Shown: positions 9,073 through 16,745 of the stretch, one piece after another
Position numbering within the stretch: the first letter of the stretch is position 1
How the letters are laid out: each line of letters starts with the position of its first letter
Source: Aurantimonas marianensis
GTDB taxonomy: Bacteria; Pseudomonadota; Alphaproteobacteria; Rhizobiales; Rhizobiaceae
Length of the DNA stretch: 38,343 bases
Reading direction: 5' to 3'
NCBI RefSeq assembly: GCF_024195285.1
Contig: NZ_JALHBS010000033.1
Coordinates: 1-38,343 of the forward strand
Position numbers and translations under genes: made by a program
Notes under the pieces: model-generated
Told to the model about the DNA's origin: nothing
Seen by the model: the letters and a program-made list of their open reading frames with translations, nothing else
Database searches by the model: none

Positions 9073-9106
9073 ATAATAGCCTATTATAATAAATCATTGT
9101 TATTAT
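9073..9106. promoter_or_regulatory. Tandem AT-rich inverted repeats upstream of the small secreted gene
   Basis: Two adjoining perfect 7-bp inverted repeats lie in an AT-rich island that stands out in GC-rich DNA. The first is ATAATAG-C-CTATTAT (9073-9087). The second is ATAATAA-N7-TTATTAT (9086-9106). They sit 110-165 bases after the alpha-E stop and about 135 bases before the next ATG. The geometry suits a dimeric regulator or a UP-like promoter element. Which regulator binds is unknown. Confidence 0.45.
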
Positions 9107-9238
9107 CATGTAATCATTTTTAAAAAGTTGATTGGAACGACACATTGACAGCCAGAATTACTTGGATGCAATTTAGATTGCCGCATAAGCATGTTGCATG
9201 CGGCACGTGACGACACCAGCAAAAATGAGAGGTGGACT

Positions 9239-9481
9239 ATGCGCACGATCGTTACGCTGATCATGGCGGGCCTGTTGTCTTTTGCTTCCGCAACGCCGGG
9301 GTACTCCGCGCATGATAATGGCAATGGCAAGAGCCAGGACGCCAACTCCGCGGGTAACAACTCCGCTACCGGAATCGGAAATGGCGGAAACGGCGGGGTC
9401 GCGCCCGGTCAGGGAACGACTGATACGAATGATGACGGTAAGGTAAACGGCAAGGACGGCGCTCCGGGCCAGAACAAGTAA
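9239..9481 (+). CDS. Small secreted Asn/Gly/Asp-rich protein with one EF-hand-like loop
   Basis: An 80-residue protein starting at ATG 9239 with GAGAGGTGG just upstream. Residues 1-24 form a signal peptide (MRTIVTLIMAGLLSF core, likely cleavage after GYSA). The mature part of about 56 residues is strikingly rich in Gly, Asn and Asp. Residues 62-73 (DTNDDGKVNGKD) match a canonical calcium-binding EF-hand/dockerin loop: D1, N3, D5, G6, V8, N9, D12. A single loop without flanking helices may bind Ca2+ weakly or act in a dimer. It lies between the alpha-E and Anbu genes on the same strand. I recognise no named family; export to periplasm or outside is inferred. Confidence 0.75.
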   Translation: MRTIVTLIMAGLLSFASATPGYSAHDNGNGKSQDANSAGNNSATGIGNGGNGGVAPGQGTTDTNDDGKVNGKDGAPGQNK

Positions 9482-9807
9482 GCCGGCCGTTTGATCGAAT
9501 GTGACACGACAGTGAGACGGGGGCCGGTATGGCCCCCGCCCATCGCTTTTGTTCCAGACACCGGAAGTCTGGCTTCTTCACGCGGTTGGCAATCGCTTCG
9601 GACCGGCGCCCGCAGAGAATGCCTCTCCTCCTCGTCTTTCCTGCCCGCTTCTCCCGTTCTTGTGACTATACTGTAACGGCGCGCGCCGAACGCCTCCCGC
9701 CCATTGCGAGGATCGCTTCGTTTGCGTATTGGCCGGAACTGCTTGCCAGCCTATCGGCTGGGTCGATTCGGCGCCGGTCGGCGCGCTTGTGAGGACGAAC
9801 ACCTTCC
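9482..9807. other. Intergenic region before Anbu, with a GC-rich stem-loop
   Basis: This 326-base gap has no supportable gene. GGGGGCC-GGTAT-GGCCCCC at 9519-9537 forms a perfect 7-bp stem with a 5-base loop and is followed about eight bases later by TTTT. It probably ends transcription of the small secreted gene, so Anbu may have its own promoter in the remaining ~260 bases. I could not assign -35/-10 boxes. Confidence 0.5.
9519..9550 (+). terminator. Probable intrinsic terminator after the small secreted gene
   Basis: A perfect 7-bp GC stem with loop GGTAT lies 38 bases after the stop codon, with a short T-run (9545-9548) downstream. The T-run is offset from the stem by several bases, so efficiency may be modest. 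Confidence 0.45.
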
Positions 9808-10542
9808 ATGACCTACTGCGTCGGGCTTCTCGTCGATCGCGGCCTCGTCTTCATGTCGGATACCCGCACCAATGCCGGCGTCGACAACATTTCCGTCGTA
9901 TCCAAGATGAAGACATGGGAGGTGGCGGGCGATCGCTTCCTCTGCCTGTTGAGCGCCGGTAATCTGGCGACCACCCAGGCGGCGATCGCTCTCCTAGACG
10001 AGCGCAGCATCGCCCCCTCGGAGCGCCAGCCGGCGATCCTGACGCAGCCGACGATGTTCCAGACCGCCAAGCTGGTGGGCGAGACGCTGCGCGAGGTCAT
10101 TTGCGGCGGGGCGATGGCCGGCCAAATGGCGGATTCGGTGTTTTCCGGTTCCTTCATCCTCGGCGGCCAGATCAAGGGCAGCGCGCCCAGGCTGTTCCTC
10201 ATCTATCCGGAAGGCAACTTTATCGAGGCCGGCAGCGACACGCCGTTCTTCCAGACCGGCGAGCACAAATACGGCCGCCCGATCATCATCCGCACCTATG
10301 ACCGGGCGATGTCGCTGGAAGACTGCGCCAAGCTGCTCCTGGTGTCGTTCGACTCGACCATTCGCTCCAATCTCTCGGTGGGGCCGCCGATCGACATGCA
10401 GTTCTACGACACAGATAGCCTCGCCGCAGGGTACCGGCAGCGGTTCGATCTGCGCGATCCTTATTATACGGCGATCTCGGAGGGCTGGTCCGACGCGCTC
10501 AAGAGCGCCTTCGACCAGTTGCCGGCCTTCGTCCGCACCTGA
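9808..10542 (+). CDS. Anbu / proteasome-type peptidase (COG3484)
   Basis: A 244-residue Ntn-hydrolase of the HslV/proteasome-beta superfamily. It begins MTYCVGLLVDRGLVFMSDTRTNAG, so removal of Met would expose Thr as catalytic nucleophile, as in Anbu. The SKMKTW segment supplies a lysine near position 34, and LLSAGNLATTQAA and FSGSFILGGQ follow the family order. Anbu forms cytosolic rings; its substrates are unknown and no unfoldase partner is needed at the locus. GAGGA at 9791-9795 is the likely ribosome site. The ATP-grasp and alpha-E genes upstream identify this as an Anbu locus, here interrupted by the small secreted gene and lacking the usual transglutaminase. Its 3' end faces the DUF971 gene across 21 bases. 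Confidence 0.92.
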   Translation: MTYCVGLLVDRGLVFMSDTRTNAGVDNISVVSKMKTWEVAGDRFLCLLSAGNLATTQAAIALLDERSIAPSERQPAILTQPTMFQTAKLVGETLREVICGGAMAGQMADSVFSGSFILGGQIKGSAPRLFLIYPEGNFIEAGSDTPFFQTGEHKYGRPIIIRTYDRAMSLEDCAKLLLVSFDSTIRSNLSVGPPIDMQFYDTDSLAAGYRQRFDLRDPYYTAISEGWSDALKSAFDQLPAFVRT

Positions 10543-10563
10543 TTCGGTCTTGATGGGCTGGCC

Positions 10564-10929
10564 TCACCGCTCGCGCTTCAACCCCTTGGCCTTCAGCTCG
10601 TCGAGATAGACCTGCCAGCGCTCGTCCTTCTCGCGGCCGAGATCGGCGAGATAGGTCCAGGTGAAGATGCCGGAACTGTGCATATCGTCGAACATGATCC
10701 GGATCGCGTAGTTGCCGACCGGCTGGATGTCGATGATCTCGACGTCGATCTTGCCGCCGACGGTCTGACGCTGCGCGGGCGAATGTCCCTGCACCTCGGC
10801 CGACGGCGACATCACCCGCAGCATCTCGGCCGTCAATTCGATGCGCTCGCCGCCGGGCAGAACCACGACGAGCGTCCTGCGGTCTGGGGTCACCCGGATC
10901 TGTTCGGGCGTGATCGTGGCGGCTGTCAT
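10564..10929 (-). CDS. DUF971 / gamma-butyrobetaine hydroxylase-like N-terminal domain protein
   Basis: A 121-residue single-domain protein. The diagnostic sequence is the central [15 protein letters not shown] stretch followed by [18 protein letters not shown] and FTWTYL, the DUF971 signature. In eukaryotic carnitine-synthesis enzymes this domain precedes the oxygenase domain and binds zinc; stand-alone bacterial copies have no settled role and often sit near Fe-S or molybdenum cofactor genes. The typical metal-ligand cysteines are not evident here. The gene is divergent from moaA across about 80 bases, so a shared regulatory region is likely. Confidence 0.9.
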   Translation of the reverse strand: MTAATITPEQIRVTPDRRTLVVVLPGGERIELTAEMLRVMSPSAEVQGHSPAQRQTVGGKIDVEIIDIQPVGNYAIRIMFDDMHSSGIFTWTYLADLGREKDERWQVYLDELKAKGLKRER

Positions 10930-11010
10930 GGCAATTTCATTCCTTCATCCAATGGTTTGATCGTCACGAAACGCTTGACCCGGGCCCGTCGGCCTTCCAC
11001 ATTCGCCTGC

Positions 11011-12108
11011 ATGGATATGACGAAGTTCCCGGCCCCGCCATCGCGACAGTCTCCGGCGGCGGGCGACATAGAGCTACCTTCTCCGGCGGCGAACCCGATC
11101 CGGGCTTCCGGCGCGGAGATGATCGACCCGTTCGGCCGAGCGATAACCTATCTGCGCGTCTCCGTCACCGACCGCTGCGATTTCCGCTGCGTCTATTGCA
11201 TGGCCGAGGACATGACCTTCCTGCCGAAGCGCGATCTGCTGACGCTGGAAGAGCTCGACCGGCTGGCGAGCGCCTTCGTCGCCAAGGGAGTCCGCAAGCT
11301 GCGGCTGACCGGCGGTGAACCCTTGGTGCGCAAGAACATCATCCATCTGGTTCGCTCGCTCTCCCGGCATCTGCAGACCGGGGCGCTGGAAGAGCTGACG
11401 CTGACCACCAACGGCTCGCAGCTCGCCCGCTTCGCCGGCGAGCTCGCCGATTGCGGGGTGAAGCGGCTCAATGTCTCGCTGGACACGCTGGACGCGGCGA
11501 AGTTCAAGGAAATCACCCGCTGGGGCGAACTCGACAAGGTCATGGGCGGCATTCGCGCAGCCCAGGCCGTGGGGCTAAAGATCAAGATCAACGCGGTCGC
11601 GCTGAAGGGCTTCAACGACGCCGAGATTCCGTCGATGATCGAGTGGGCCCATGGTGAGGGTCTGGATTTCACCCTGATCGAGACGATGCCCATGGGCGAG
11701 ATCGATGAGGACCGGACCGACCAGTATCTGCCGCTGCGCCAGGTGCGGGAGCAGCTGTCCGAGCGTTGGACGCTGTCGGACATTCCGTACAAGACCGGTG
11801 GTCCGGCCCGTTACGTCGAGGTCGCCGAGACTGGCGGGCGGCTCGGCTTCATCACGCCGATGACCCACAATTTCTGCGAAAGCTGCAACCGGGTCCGCGT
11901 CACCTGCACCGGCACGCTGTACATGTGCCTCGGCCAGGAGGACGCGGCCGACCTTCGGGCGCCGCTGCGTGCCTCGGAGGGCGACGAATTGCTGTCGGAC
12001 GCCATCGACGAGGCGATCGGCCGCAAGCCGAAGGGACATGATTTCATCATCGACCGCGCGACGCGAAGACCCTCGGTCTCGCGGCATATGAGCGTGACCG
12101 GAGGATAA
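11011..12108 (+). CDS. moaA: GTP 3',8-cyclase MoaA
   Basis: A 365-residue radical SAM enzyme that converts GTP to 3',8-cyclo-GTP, the first step of molybdenum cofactor synthesis. The N-terminal SAM cluster motif is [11 protein letters not shown] (CxxxCxxC). The [11 protein letters not shown] and LTTNGSQL segments bind SAM. The second, GTP-binding [4Fe-4S] cluster is formed by [14 protein letters not shown] and the Cys in LYMCLG. The protein ends in the conserved Gly-Gly needed for GTP handling. ATG 11011 was chosen; the frame is open for 111 more codons upstream, but these run through the divergent promoter and antisense to DUF971. A 25-residue Pro/Ser/Ala-rich leader before MIDPFGR is common in this order. 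Confidence 0.97.
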   Translation: MDMTKFPAPPSRQSPAAGDIELPSPAANPIRASGAEMIDPFGRAITYLRVSVTDRCDFRCVYCMAEDMTFLPKRDLLTLEELDRLASAFVAKGVRKLRLTGGEPLVRKNIIHLVRSLSRHLQTGALEELTLTTNGSQLARFAGELADCGVKRLNVSLDTLDAAKFKEITRWGELDKVMGGIRAAQAVGLKIKINAVALKGFNDAEIPSMIEWAHGEGLDFTLIETMPMGEIDEDRTDQYLPLRQVREQLSERWTLSDIPYKTGGPARYVEVAETGGRLGFITPMTHNFCESCNRVRVTCTGTLYMCLGQEDAADLRAPLRASEGDELLSDAIDEAIGRKPKGHDFIIDRATRRPSVSRHMSVTGG

Positions 12109-12113
12109 ATTCC

Positions 12114-12593
12114 ATGCGTAACTGGTGGGCCGCGCTCGCCGGCGGCGTGGCCGTCGCGGCAGTGCTGGCGAGCACCCCGACGCTCGCCGACGAGCCGACG
12201 TATCGCAACGAACGGTTCGGCACCTCGGCCAGCTTCCCGGCGGAAGCCTTCCCGGATCAGTTGCCGGCGCCTACCAACGGTGACGGGTTGGGCTGGACGT
12301 CGCCGGCGGGCGCGGAGATATTCATCTATGCCCGGCCCAATCAGGGTGGCGAGACGCCGAAATCGGTCATCCGCGACCGCGCCGACACGGACAAGGTGAC
12401 GTATGACGCATCCGGCCGGCGCTGGGCCGTGGTCTCCGGCTATCGCGACGGCAGAATTTTCTACGAACGGTACATCTTTCGCGGCGATTTGATCCACTCG
12501 GTGTCGATCCGCTATCCGGAAAGCCTGCGTTCGACCTATGATCCGCTGGTCGGGCCGGTAACGATGACGCTGCGCGGCCCGGCCGACGGCTGA
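12114..12593 (+). CDS. Secreted/periplasmic protein of unknown function
   Basis: A 159-residue protein with a clear signal peptide (basic start, hydrophobic core AALAGGVAVAAVLAS, cleavage probably after TLA). The mature part has a beta-rich look with repeated short hydrophobic strands (YRNERFGTSASFP, AEIFIYARPN, WAVVSGYRDGRIFYERYI, SIRYP). It resembles uncharacterised Hyphomicrobiales proteins with the 'N-x-RFG-T-x-x-FP' opening, a similarity I recall but cannot verify. The ribosome site GGAGG (12100-12104) overlaps the last codons of moaA, so the two genes are co-transcribed. No link to molybdenum cofactor synthesis is visible in the sequence. Confidence 0.78.
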   Translation: MRNWWAALAGGVAVAAVLASTPTLADEPTYRNERFGTSASFPAEAFPDQLPAPTNGDGLGWTSPAGAEIFIYARPNQGGETPKSVIRDRADTDKVTYDASGRRWAVVSGYRDGRIFYERYIFRGDLIHSVSIRYPESLRSTYDPLVGPVTMTLRGPADG

Positions 12594-12606
12594 GGCGGGG
12601 AGGAAA

Positions 12607-12623
12607 CGGCGCCGGTCGCGCCG
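12607..12623. terminator. GC stem-loop between convergent genes
   Basis: CGGCGC-CGGTC-GCGCCG forms a perfect 6-bp stem with a 5-base loop in the 36-base gap between two convergent stop codons. No T-run follows on either strand, so a terminator role is a weak inference. Confidence 0.3.
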
Positions 12624-12629
12624 CTTCGA

Positions 12630-13088
12630 TCAGACCAGCTCGCCGCGATAGGCTTCCTGGACTGTCTCGTAGCTCGCCTTCGCCGCGGCCAGATCGGCAT
12701 CGGACCGCTCCGCCGCGAACAGCGCCAGTTGGGTCGATATCTCGCCGACCCCCTTGATGAAGCTGAATGTCTTCTGTGCATCGACGTTGCCAATCGCGAT
12801 CTGGAGCACCGGCTCGATAAACGCCGGCTTTGCCGCCAGATTGACCGAACCCGGTGCGGTCGCGCCGGTTGTCGGGGCCGACCACGTCCCCGAGGACGAA
12901 GCCGCGGAGACCTTGCTGGAGCCGCTCGGCGCGGTCAGGGAAGCAGAGCCGCTCGCGGGCTTTTCCAAGGAGGGGCTTTCGGTCCCCGGCGCCGCGTTGG
13001 ACGTGGACTTCTCCGGGAGCGGCGACTGATAGCTCCGCTGCGACGACGGCGTGCCGCTGCTCGGCAAGAGGTTGATCGACAATGACAT
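12630..13088 (-). CDS. Ser/Pro-rich protein of unknown function
   Basis: A 152-residue protein starting at ATG 13088 with AAGGGA about eight bases upstream; a longer frame from 13157 has no ribosome site. Residues ~8-85 are low complexity (Ser, Pro, Thr, Ala, Gly) and probably disordered. Residues ~88-152 look folded and helical (FIEPVLQIAIGNVDAQKTFSFIKGVGEISTQLALFAAE, then SYETVQEAYRGELV). There is no signal peptide or membrane segment. I do not recognise it. The gene stands alone, facing the secreted-protein gene; a match to the EcfG general-stress promoter lies about 165-175 bases upstream of its start. Confidence 0.6.
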   Translation of the reverse strand: MSLSINLLPSSGTPSSQRSYQSPLPEKSTSNAAPGTESPSLEKPASGSASLTAPSGSSKVSAASSSGTWSAPTTGATAPGSVNLAAKPAFIEPVLQIAIGNVDAQKTFSFIKGVGEISTQLALFAAERSDADLAAAKASYETVQEAYRGELV

Positions 13089-13262
13089 GCGCTCGGTCCC
13101 TTGATGGCTTGCGGGCGCATCTATCGCCCGGGGACTCTTCTTCCCACGTTTCGGCAATCGTTAAGTTTTTCCTCAACACTCGGTGAACCCGGCGTGAGCC
13201 GCTGCCCCAGGGCGTCTGGGTGTGGCTCTCGCCAACACAGCCGGGAAGGCGTAAGGGAAGCG

Positions 13263-13287
13263 AACGAATTTCTTCCGCAATCGTTCC
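13263..13287 (-). promoter_or_regulatory. EcfG-type general stress promoter (minus strand)
   Basis: On the minus strand this reads GGAAC-N16-CGTT, matching the EcfG sigma-factor consensus of the PhyR-NepR-EcfG system. It points toward the Ser/Pro-rich gene with a leader of roughly 165 bases. It also lies just ahead of the divergent DMT gene, in non-coding sequence if TTG 13299 is that gene's start. Confidence 0.45.
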
Positions 13288-13298
13288 GGATCCTTTCC

Positions 13299-14192
13299 TT
13301 GTTCAGTGACAACATCCGCGCCGCGCTCTTCATGCTCGTGGCCATGGCGGGCTTCGTGGTCAACGACACCTTCGTGAAGCTCACCTCGGAGGATCTGTCA
13401 CCGCCGCAGATCATGGCGGTGCGCGGCGTCGCGGCGTCGCTGCTGCTGTTTGTGCTGGCCTGGCGCATGGGCGCGCTGCGGCCGGTCGGTCTCGCCTTGC
13501 GGCCCAGGCTTATGCTGCGCACGGGAGCCGACTTCATGGCCACTCTCAGCTATCTGACCGGGCTCAGCCAGATGCCGATCGCCAATGCCTCGGCGATCTT
13601 CCAGGCTCTGCCGCTGACGGTGACCCTGGGCGCGGCGGTCTTTCTGCGCGAACCGGTCGGCTGGCGCCGCTGGGCCGCCATCGGCGTCGGCTTCGTCGGC
13701 GTCATCATCATCGTGCGACCGGGCACGGAGGGCTTCACCGTCTATTCGCTCGCGGTTCTCGCCGCCGTGGTGTTTTCCGCCATCCGCGATCTGGCCACGC
13801 GCCGCATGGACCGGGCGATCCCGTCGCTGTTCATTGCGCTCATGGCGGCGATCGCGGTTTCGCTGCTCGGCTGGACCCTGATCCCGTTCACCGGAGGCTG
13901 GCGACCGGTCTCGGCGGAGAATGCGTTGTGGCTGTCCTGCGCCGCCGTCAGCATCATTGTCGGCTACATTTTCATCGTCCAGTCGATGCGCATCGGAGAC
14001 ATGGGCTTCGTCGCGCCGTTCCGCTATTCGGTGCTGCTCTATGCCCTGGTCATCGGCATCGTCGTCTTTGGCGACTGGCCCCCGACGCCGGTTCTGCTCG
14101 GCTCGGCCATCGTCGTCGGGAGCGGTCTCTACACCCTCTATCGCGAACGGGTGCGCGGCGTCGCGGCGCCCTTGAAAAGTCAGGTCCATTGA
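13299..14192 (+). CDS. DMT-superfamily transporter (two EamA domains)
   Basis: About 297 residues with ten predicted membrane helices in two EamA repeats (first from IRAALFMLVAMAG, second from VYSLAVLAAVVFSAI). The first repeat includes GLSQMPIANASAIFQALPLTVTL and a conserved FLREPVGWRRW loop. Members export amino acids, nucleotides or drugs across the inner membrane; the substrate cannot be read. The start is uncertain: TTG 13299 just before the first helix keeps that helix intact, whereas the first ATG (13332) would cut into it. The frame is open further upstream but through the promoter region. The stop overlaps the next gene's start (TTGA), implying coupled translation. Confidence 0.85.
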   Translation: MFSDNIRAALFMLVAMAGFVVNDTFVKLTSEDLSPPQIMAVRGVAASLLLFVLAWRMGALRPVGLALRPRLMLRTGADFMATLSYLTGLSQMPIANASAIFQALPLTVTLGAAVFLREPVGWRRWAAIGVGFVGVIIIVRPGTEGFTVYSLAVLAAVVFSAIRDLATRRMDRAIPSLFIALMAAIAVSLLGWTLIPFTGGWRPVSAENALWLSCAAVSIIVGYIFIVQSMRIGDMGFVAPFRYSVLLYALVIGIVVFGDWPPTPVLLGSAIVVGSGLYTLYRERVRGVAAPLKSQVH

Positions 14193-15454
14193 GCGACCAG
14201 CGGTTTCAGAAGATCCTGCCCTCGGCGCCGGATACGGCACGGAAGGAAAGCAGCGACCGCGCGGCGATCCCGGCCCCGGCGACGCGACGTCCCATGCTGG
14301 CGACGCTGATGATCGCCTCGGCGCTGTCGCCGCTCGCGATCAACATCTTCATCCCGTCGATGGCCTCGATCGCACGCGATCTGCATGCCGACGGCGCCAC
14401 GGTGGGGCTGGGGCTGTCGCTCTATCTCGCGGCGACCGCGATCATCCAGCTTCTGGCCGGCCCCCTGTCCGACCGCTTCGGGCGGAGGCCGGTCATCCTC
14501 GGCGGCATGGTGCTGTTTCTGATCGGAACGGCGCTATGCCTGATCGCGCGGGATGTCGGCCTGTTCCTCGCCGGCCGTGTCGTCCAGGCGGCCAGCGCCA
14601 CCGGCATCGCTTTGTCCCGCGCCGTGGTGCGCGACGTCTACAGCCGCGAGCGCGCGGCGGCGATGATCGGTTACGTCACCATGGGCCTCGCCGTCGCCCC
14701 GATGCTCGGCCCCGCGATCGGCGGCGTGATGGACACGGCGTTCGGCTGGCGCAGCGTGTTCTGGCTGCTCGCCGTCATGGGTGTTGCGACCACCACGCTG
14801 CTCGTCTTCGACCTCTCGGAGACCAACAACGACAGGGGCAAGCCGATCGCCAGCCAGCTCCGCAGCTACGGCGAACTGACAAGGTCGAGCGCGTTCTGGA
14901 TCTATGTCGGCGTCTCGTCACTCACCTCCGGCGTTTTCTTCGCCTTTCTCGGCGGGGCCCCCTTCGTGGCGGTCGATATCCTCGCCATGACGCCGGCGGG
15001 TTACGGACTGTGGTTCGGGCTCGGCGCGCTCGGCTATATGGCCGGGAATTTCGGCACGGCGCGTCTGTCGGTGCGTCTCGGCATCAAGACGTTGATGGTT
15101 TCGGGAGCAGGGCTGACCCTCAGCGCCGCTATCTTGTCACTCATCGCAGTCGCCACGGGCCACCTGTCGCCCCTGACGCTGTTCGGGCCGATGCTGCTGG
15201 TTGGAATCGGCAATGGCCTGGCGCTGCCAACGGCGACGGCGGGCGGGGTCAGCGTGCGTCCAGAAGCGGCTGGGGCAGCGGCGGGTCTTCTCGGCGCCTG
15301 CCAGATCGGCCTCGGCGCGATCAGTTCGATCCTCGCGGCCATCCTCGCCACCAGCGCGGTTGGCGCCGTCGGTCTCACCGCCCTGATGACGGGATTCGGC
15401 CTGGCGGGCCTTGCCTGCGCGCTCGCGGCGCGGCGTGTGCGGCCGAGCCCATAG
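14189..15454 (+). CDS. Bcr/CflA-type multidrug efflux MFS transporter
   Basis: About 421 residues and twelve membrane helices. Family markers are NIFIPSMASIARDL in helix 1, LAGPLSDRFGRRPVILGG (MFS motif A), GRVVQAASATGIALSRAVVRDVY and MLGPAIGG (motif C-like). Such antiporters expel drugs such as bicyclomycin or chloramphenicol, and sometimes dipeptides, using the proton gradient. The start is probably TTG 14189, overlapping the DMT stop; the first ATG in frame (14294) would remove a 35-residue cytosolic leader but leave all helices. The coupling with the DMT gene suggests the two transporters are made together. Confidence 0.88.
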   Translation: MSDQRFQKILPSAPDTARKESSDRAAIPAPATRRPMLATLMIASALSPLAINIFIPSMASIARDLHADGATVGLGLSLYLAATAIIQLLAGPLSDRFGRRPVILGGMVLFLIGTALCLIARDVGLFLAGRVVQAASATGIALSRAVVRDVYSRERAAAMIGYVTMGLAVAPMLGPAIGGVMDTAFGWRSVFWLLAVMGVATTTLLVFDLSETNNDRGKPIASQLRSYGELTRSSAFWIYVGVSSLTSGVFFAFLGGAPFVAVDILAMTPAGYGLWFGLGALGYMAGNFGTARLSVRLGIKTLMVSGAGLTLSAAILSLIAVATGHLSPLTLFGPMLLVGIGNGLALPTATAGGVSVRPEAAGAAAGLLGACQIGLGAISSILAAILATSAVGAVGLTALMTGFGLAGLACALAARRVRPSP

Positions 15455-15662
15455 GAAATCCGCCGCGGCGGAATCGGCACACGGAGCGGATCAGGCGCTC
15501 GAAAACGCCCCGCGCCGTCGCATCATGGTTGAAAATGCCTGCCCTAGGCGAAGGACGCGGTTGCCTAGCGCCTTGAAATAATGGCAGCATCGCCTGCACA
15601 ACAGGCATGCTGCTCAAATGACGAAGAACGTCAGGTCGTGCCGCTCAACAGAAGAGGTATTC
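15455..15662. other. Intergenic region before the ABC binding-protein gene
   Basis: A 208-base gap. TCCGCCGCGGCGGA (15459-15472) is a self-complementary sequence just after the MFS stop, without a T-run. CTAGGC at 15544-15549 and GCCTAG at 15563-15568 form an inverted repeat with a 13-base spacer, a possible operator for the transporter. No promoter boxes could be assigned. Confidence 0.35.
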
Positions 15663-16460
15663 ATGCGTCTCCCCATCTCTCTGGCGCTCGCCGCCTCTGT
15701 CGCAGTCATCGCCTTCGGCCCCGCCACGGCCCAGGAAAACGATGCCGACAAGGATTGGTCGAAAGTCGTCATCGGCACCGAAGGCGCCTATCCGCCATTC
15801 AACTTTCTCGATGCCTCCGGCGAGCTGAAGGGTTTCGACGTCGATATCGCGAAAGCGCTCTGCGACGAGATGAAAGTCGAGTGCAGCTTCGTCACCCAGG
15901 ATTGGGACGGCATCATTCCGGCGCTGCAGAACGGCAATTTCGACGCGATCGTCGCCTCCATGTCGATCACGCCAGAGCGCGAGGAGCAGATCGCCTTCAC
16001 CGACAAATATTACCAGACGCCGCCGGCCATTGCCGTGCCGAAGGACTCCGACATCACCGAAGCCACGGCCGAAGCGCTGTCGGGCAAGGCGATCGGCGCT
16101 CAGGCCTCGACCACGCACTCAAGGGCAGCCGAAGCGCTGTTTCCGGACGCGGACGTGCGACTATATCCCACGGCAGAGGAATACAAACTCGACATCGAGA
16201 ACGGCCGGGTCGACGCCGTGATGGACGACGTGGTCGTGCTCAATGAATGGATCGCGAGCGACGCGGGCGCCTGCTGCAAAGTGCTGGGCACCCTCCCCGC
16301 CGATCCGGCGATCTACGGCAAGGGTGTCGGCATCGGCCTGCGTCAGGGCAACGACAAGCTCAAGGGCATGTTCAACGATGCCATTGCCGCGATCCGCGAG
16401 AACGGCAAATACCAGGAAATCCAGGACCAGTATTTCGACTTCGACGTCTACGGCGAATAG
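15663..16460 (+). CDS. Polar amino acid ABC transporter substrate-binding protein (family 3)
   Basis: A 265-residue periplasmic binding protein. The signal peptide runs to about residue 22 (LALAASVAVIAFGPATAQ). The mature start KVVIGTEGAYPPFNFLD and the GFDVDIAKALCDEM signature define SBP family 3 (HisJ/ArgT/octopine-nopaline type). The ligand-contacting DWDGIIPALQNGNFDAIVASMSITPEREEQI and the AQASTTHS hinge are intact, favouring a basic or polar amino acid. ATG 15663 has GAAGAGG six bases upstream; the in-frame ATG 15618 does not, and would bury the signal peptide. The two permease genes follow 285 bases downstream, separated by a stem-loop that may keep binding-protein mRNA in excess. Confidence 0.93.
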   Translation: MRLPISLALAASVAVIAFGPATAQENDADKDWSKVVIGTEGAYPPFNFLDASGELKGFDVDIAKALCDEMKVECSFVTQDWDGIIPALQNGNFDAIVASMSITPEREEQIAFTDKYYQTPPAIAVPKDSDITEATAEALSGKAIGAQASTTHSRAAEALFPDADVRLYPTAEEYKLDIENGRVDAVMDDVVVLNEWIASDAGACCKVLGTLPADPAIYGKGVGIGLRQGNDKLKGMFNDAIAAIRENGKYQEIQDQYFDFDVYGE

Positions 16461-16487
16461 GCGTAGCAACGAGCGGCCCATGAGAAC

Positions 16488-16511
16488 GGCCGCGGCCTTT
16501 CCGCCGCGGCC
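16488..16511 (+). terminator. Stem-loop between binding-protein and permease genes
   Basis: GGCCGCGG (16488-16495) pairs perfectly with CCGCGGCC (16504-16511) around an 8-base loop, 27 bases after the binding-protein stop and followed by TTTC and a later TTTT. This position is typical of mRNA-stabilising or attenuating hairpins in ABC importer operons; a full terminator is also possible. Confidence 0.45.
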
Positions 16512-16745
16512 TTTCACGTTTTGGCGGCTCGTCGCAGGCGCGGTCCGCCGAATTCGTGCCGCCAGGCAGCCGGCTCGAACGCGTAGCCGCCTCCGCCCGC
16601 CGCCACCAAATAGCCGACGCCCGGAAAAGCGACGCGCATTCCGGCGATCTGCGTCCCGCCGGCCGGGGCCGCTACCGAAATACCGCGAGCGCGCGTGTCG
16701 CCACCGCTTGATGATATTCGGTGCGCCCGCTAACCATCGATCCCG

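Noticed and set aside
10957-10970. TTGAT-N4-ACGAA resembling an FNR box between DUF971 and moaA
   Set aside because: The right half matches only three of five positions and lacks the CAA core.
10678-11010. 111-codon N-terminal extension of moaA
   Set aside because: It runs antisense to DUF971 and through the shared promoter; MoaA family begins near ATG 11011.
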